Assembly (NCBI GenBank): GCA_028284325.1
Contig: JANQRX010000007.1
Span: 1-61,189 of the forward strand
DNA: 61,189 nt
Reading direction: 5' to 3'
DNA from: Bauldia sp.
GTDB taxonomy: Bacteria; Pseudomonadota; Alphaproteobacteria; Rhizobiales; Kaistiaceae
The first letter of the stretch is position 1, and each line of letters begins with the position of its first letter. The notes below the pieces were generated by a model. It did no database searches, was not told where the DNA came from, and saw only the letters and a list, made by a program, of their open reading frames with translations. Shown here piece after piece: positions 58,317-61,189 of this stretch. The translations under genes were made by a program, and so were the position numbers.

Positions 58317-60296
58317 TCAGTTCGAGGCGAGCTGGGTCGGGGTCTCGTTGCCGAGCAGCTTGTCGATGCGCTGACGCTCGCGCTCGAACGCCGTCAGCAA
58401 TTCGCCTTGGAGCACACGGCCGCGCGGCAGGCGGATGCGCAGCGGGTCGACCGCCTTGCCGTTGACCCGAATCTCATAGTGCAGGTGCGGACCGGTCGAG
58501 AGGCCGGTCGAACCCACATAGCCGATCACCTGCCCCTGGCGCACGCGCGCGCCCTTCTTCATGCCCTTGGCGAAGCGGGTCTGGTGGGCATAGGCCGTCT
58601 CGTAGCCGTTGGTGTGGCGAATGACGGTGAGATTGCCGTAACCGGACGAGCGTCCGACGCGGACCACCACGCCGTTGCCGGCGGCGAGGATGGGGGTACC
58701 GCGCCGGGCGGCATAATCGACGCCGGCATGCAGGCGGCGGACACCGAGCACCGGGTGACGGCGCATGCCGTAGCGCGAGCGCAGCCGGCCCTCGGTCACG
58801 GGTTTGCGCAGCAGGAACTTCTTCGCGCTCTTGCCCTCGGCATCGTAGTAGTCGACCACGCCGTCATCGGGGGTGCGGAAGCGGTAGAAACGCTTGGCGA
58901 TACCGTCATGGGTGAGCGCGGCGTAGAGGATTTCGGGGCCGCCGGACGCGACGTCGTCCTTGTCGGGCAGGGAATGGAACACTTCCAGCAGGTCGCCGCC
59001 GCTGGTGCGGGCCTGGAAGTCGACGTCGAAGGCGAAGATCCGCACCAGATGGTCGACGAGCTCGGTGGGAATCTCCTGCTCGAGCGCAGCCTCGTAGACC
59101 GCTTCGTAGAGCGTGGTGCTGCCGCCGGTCTGCGGTTCGGGATCGGGTTCGGCCCTGGCGATGGCGTTGAACAGGGAACTCGGCTCGTCGGCGCGTACGA
59201 AGATGCCGCTGTCGGAGCGGGCGACGGTCGCCTGGTGAGCGCCGTCGCGGTAGATGCTGACGCGCATGGTGCGCGGGGCGTCCGCGTCCGCTGCGGGCGG
59301 GGCGTTGCCGATCCGGACGCGCCCGACCTCGGACAGGTTGTCGACGTCCACCAGCCGGGACAGGGCGGTGAAGATCTGCGCCGCTTCGTCTTCGGTCGCG
59401 CCGCTGCCGCGCAGCGCGTTCATCACATCCTCGCCGTTGCGGGCGGCGAGCACGGTTTCGCTCAGGCCCTGTGCGCCGCTGGCGTCGGTCTTGGTGATGG
59501 TGGACAGGTTCTCCGGGATGATCGAGACCCCCGGGATGCCGAAATCCTCATCGGCGAACTCGTCGAACGACTGGCCGGGATCGGCGAAGGCGAGGGCCGC
59601 GCTGGCGCCGACCGAGCCGCGCACATGGCGGCGGATGATCTGTTCGACTTCATCCGCAGTGAAGACCGCGGAGACGGCCAGGTTGGGCTGATCGACCGGG
59701 AAGGGGCTGACCCGCACCGCGACCTCGCCGTCGACGCTGGCGCCGTAGAGCTGGTCCTCGTCGTCGGCCACCGCGGTTTCGGGGCCCGATGACGGCGGCT
59801 CGGGGGCCGAGGTGTCGGCGAAGATTCTCAGCGCGTCATATTCCGGCACCTGCGGCGCGAACTCGCCGCGGCGCGTCGACAGGCTGGCGTCGATCAGGGC
59901 GAAAGGTCGCAGCCGGATGAAATCGCGCTCGCCCTGCCGCGTGACCGTGCTGACCTGGAGAATCTGGCGGTTGGAGACCTTCTCCTCGATGGGCTGGACG
60001 CGGTCGCCCTTCTGACCGAACCCGTCGGCGTCGGTGGCAAAGCCGGCGATCAGCGAGGCCGGCAACGAGGCGAACTGGTTGGGATCGTTGAGCGCGGCCG
60101 TGAGTGCACTGCCCATCAGCAGGATGGAGGTGACGCCGGTGAGAACCGTCCCCGACATCCAGCGCCAGCTCACCGCCCGCAGGACAGGGCCCTTCTCACG
60201 CGGATCCTGGTCCGAAAGGGTAAGCGGCGGCTCGGTGCCGAGATCGATAGAGCCGATGGGCTCCGAAATCCTGCCGCGGCCGCTGCGACCTCGCAC
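58317..60296 (-). CDS. M23-family peptidase with N-terminal membrane anchor
   Basis: This 659-residue envelope protein has a short cytoplasmic N-terminus, one hydrophobic span (about 48-68, SGTVLTGVTSILLMGSALTAAL), a long periplasmic part, and a LytM/M23 domain at about 515-625. All zinc-site residues are present: RLHAGVDYAA (His and Asp, about 522) and GPHLHYEIRVNG (HxH, about 605). Such proteins cut peptide cross-links or activate amidases. The start is GTG 60296 with a GGGGGA site. It converges with clpB, 20 bp apart. Confidence 0.9.
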   Translation of the reverse strand: MRGRSGRGRISEPIGSIDLGTEPPLTLSDQDPREKGPVLRAVSWRWMSGTVLTGVTSILLMGSALTAALNDPNQFASLPASLIAGFATDADGFGQKGDRVQPIEEKVSNRQILQVSTVTRQGERDFIRLRPFALIDASLSTRRGEFAPQVPEYDALRIFADTSAPEPPSSGPETAVADDEDQLYGASVDGEVAVRVSPFPVDQPNLAVSAVFTADEVEQIIRRHVRGSVGASAALAFADPGQSFDEFADEDFGIPGVSIIPENLSTITKTDASGAQGLSETVLAARNGEDVMNALRGSGATEDEAAQIFTALSRLVDVDNLSEVGRVRIGNAPPAADADAPRTMRVSIYRDGAHQATVARSDSGIFVRADEPSSLFNAIARAEPDPEPQTGGSTTLYEAVYEAALEQEIPTELVDHLVRIFAFDVDFQARTSGGDLLEVFHSLPDKDDVASGGPEILYAALTHDGIAKRFYRFRTPDDGVVDYYDAEGKSAKKFLLRKPVTEGRLRSRYGMRRHPVLGVRRLHAGVDYAARRGTPILAAGNGVVVRVGRSSGYGNLTVIRHTNGYETAYAHQTRFAKGMKKGARVRQGQVIGYVGSTGLSTGPHLHYEIRVNGKAVDPLRIRLPRGRVLQGELLTAFERERQRIDKLLGNETPTQLASN

Positions 60297-60471
60297 GTGT
60301 CCGACGTCCCCCAGATGATGGCGTGCCGCCGCCCGGACCTTTGCCCGGCGGCGCGACCGAAGTCAATGTGCGGCCAGCCGTTTGTCGGGGCCATTTTCGG
60401 GAGATTTGGGGCGCCAATATGGTCGGTTCGAAATTCTGTCATCGACCTGTCGTTTTTCGGGCCTTCGGGTG

Positions 60472-60501
60472 TTGACAGCAAAATAGGGCGACGCCTATAT
60501 A
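60472..60501 (+). promoter_or_regulatory. rRNA operon promoter
   Basis: A consensus -35 TTGACA (60472-60477) and a -10 TATATA (60496-60501) are 18 bp apart (17 if CTATAT is taken). A GC-rich tract (CGCCCCGG) follows the -10 box, as in stringently controlled promoters. Confidence 0.82.
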
Positions 60502-60637
60502 CGCCCCGGACATCGGAGCGGCGCCGCCGCATGACGGCGGGTGCGTTCGGCTGTCCTTTCATCGTGGATTGTGAGATACTCCCGCGTTTGCGGACAGTCT
60601 CTTCCGCGTGGCCGTGAGGCTCAAATCGAGCGGCCAG

Positions 60638-60668
60638 ACGATGGGGTGCCCCATCGTGGTCTTTGACA
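60638..60668 (+). promoter_or_regulatory. antitermination signals: boxB-like hairpin and boxA
   Basis: CGATGGGG-TG-CCCCATCG (60639-60656, extended by an A-T pair) forms a near-perfect hairpin. Directly after it, TGGTCTTTGACA (60657-60668) matches the boxA consensus TGCTCTTTAACA at 10 of 12 positions. Together they fit the Nus-dependent antitermination site of rRNA leaders. Confidence 0.7.
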
Positions 60669-60873
60669 GGTGAATAGGAAGAAAGAGAAACGTAGGCGGC
60701 GGAGTCCTTGCGGGCTTGTCGGCTCCTCGTGAGCCTGCAGGCCAAAGAGACTTCGGCGACACTACGTTTTTCAAGCTATTGCGTTGCGTGTGCCCGCGAG
60801 GGCGGACGTGACGCGGTGCTTGGGAACTCGTCTATGTAATGAGTAAGTAGTGATCAGCCGATCAAATCTCAGT

Positions 60874-61189
<316 letters not shown>

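Larger units (their letters stand above)
60297..60873 (+). other. rRNA operon upstream region and leader
   Basis: 577 bp without a protein gene. It holds a GC-rich inverted repeat (CGCCGCC 60328-60334 / GGCGGCG 60348-60354), the rRNA promoter at 60472-60501, a perfect hairpin at 60638-60657, boxA at 60657-60668, and then the leader up to the mature 16S end. Confidence 0.7.

Overview
This is a GC-rich window from an alphaproteobacterium, most probably of the order Hyphomicrobiales (Rhizobiales) or close to it. The evidence is the 5' end of a 16S rRNA gene with the alphaproteobacterial signature, a conserved housekeeping gene order (rpmB / DUF3108 / SUV3-type helicase / S4 protein / fdxA / carD / rpoH; cobS-cobT; aroK-aroB; xerD-accA; secA; argJ-mutT; comF-grxC-nitrilase-DUF1178-ubiG; lysC-ptsP-prfA-prmC-DUF4167-clpB), and promoters and operators of the alphaproteobacterial type. 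No species name is claimed.

Region 1 (about 1-15.4 kb) is accessory and catabolic. After a small secreted protein comes a sugar ABC locus: araC and a malK-type ATPase gene on the minus strand, then, divergently, a solute-binding protein, two permeases, an NAD/metal-dependent GH4 glycosidase of the alpha-galactosidase type, and a fused Gfo/Idh/MocA-aldo/keto reductase. Next is a second locus for an organic or sugar acid: a TauE/SafE-like permease, a Crp/Fnr regulator, a mannonate-dehydratase-like enzyme (UxuA family), and a tripartite tricarboxylate transporter (TctC-TctB-TctA). This second locus carries the most interesting signal in the window. Three palindromes of the form CTGTC-N8-GACAG, with CRP-like spacing, lie in front of tauE, crp and uxuA. 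The tauE and uxuA copies belong to a duplicated cassette of about 95 bp. Inside it, the operator arms show a compensatory base-pair change, and a second hairpin sequesters the Shine-Dalgarno sequence just before a conserved start.

Region 2 (15.4-60.3 kb) is core genome. It begins with tRNA-Arg(CCT), whose 3' end faces the accessory region, so it is a plausible island boundary. It holds envelope genes (SNase-like protein, M48 lipoprotein, YafK-like transpeptidase, M23 peptidase, parvulin, SecA), stress and transcription genes (RpoH, CarD, ClpB, J-domain protein, BolA), aerobic cobaltochelatase subunits CobS and CobT, shikimate genes, XerD, AccA, ArgJ, LysC, the PtsP nitrogen-PTS enzyme I, and release-factor maturation (PrfA/PrmC). 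Many genes overlap by 4 bp (GTGA or ATGA), which indicates translational coupling.

Region 3 (60.3 kb to the end) is the leader of an rRNA operon, with a strong promoter, a perfect hairpin and a boxA, followed by the first ~316 nt of 16S rRNA, cut by the window edge. Stretches over 300 bp without a gene are 23958-24327 (LexA-type box and DnaA-box-like pair), 54631-54974 (nothing convincing) and 60297-60873 (rRNA leader).
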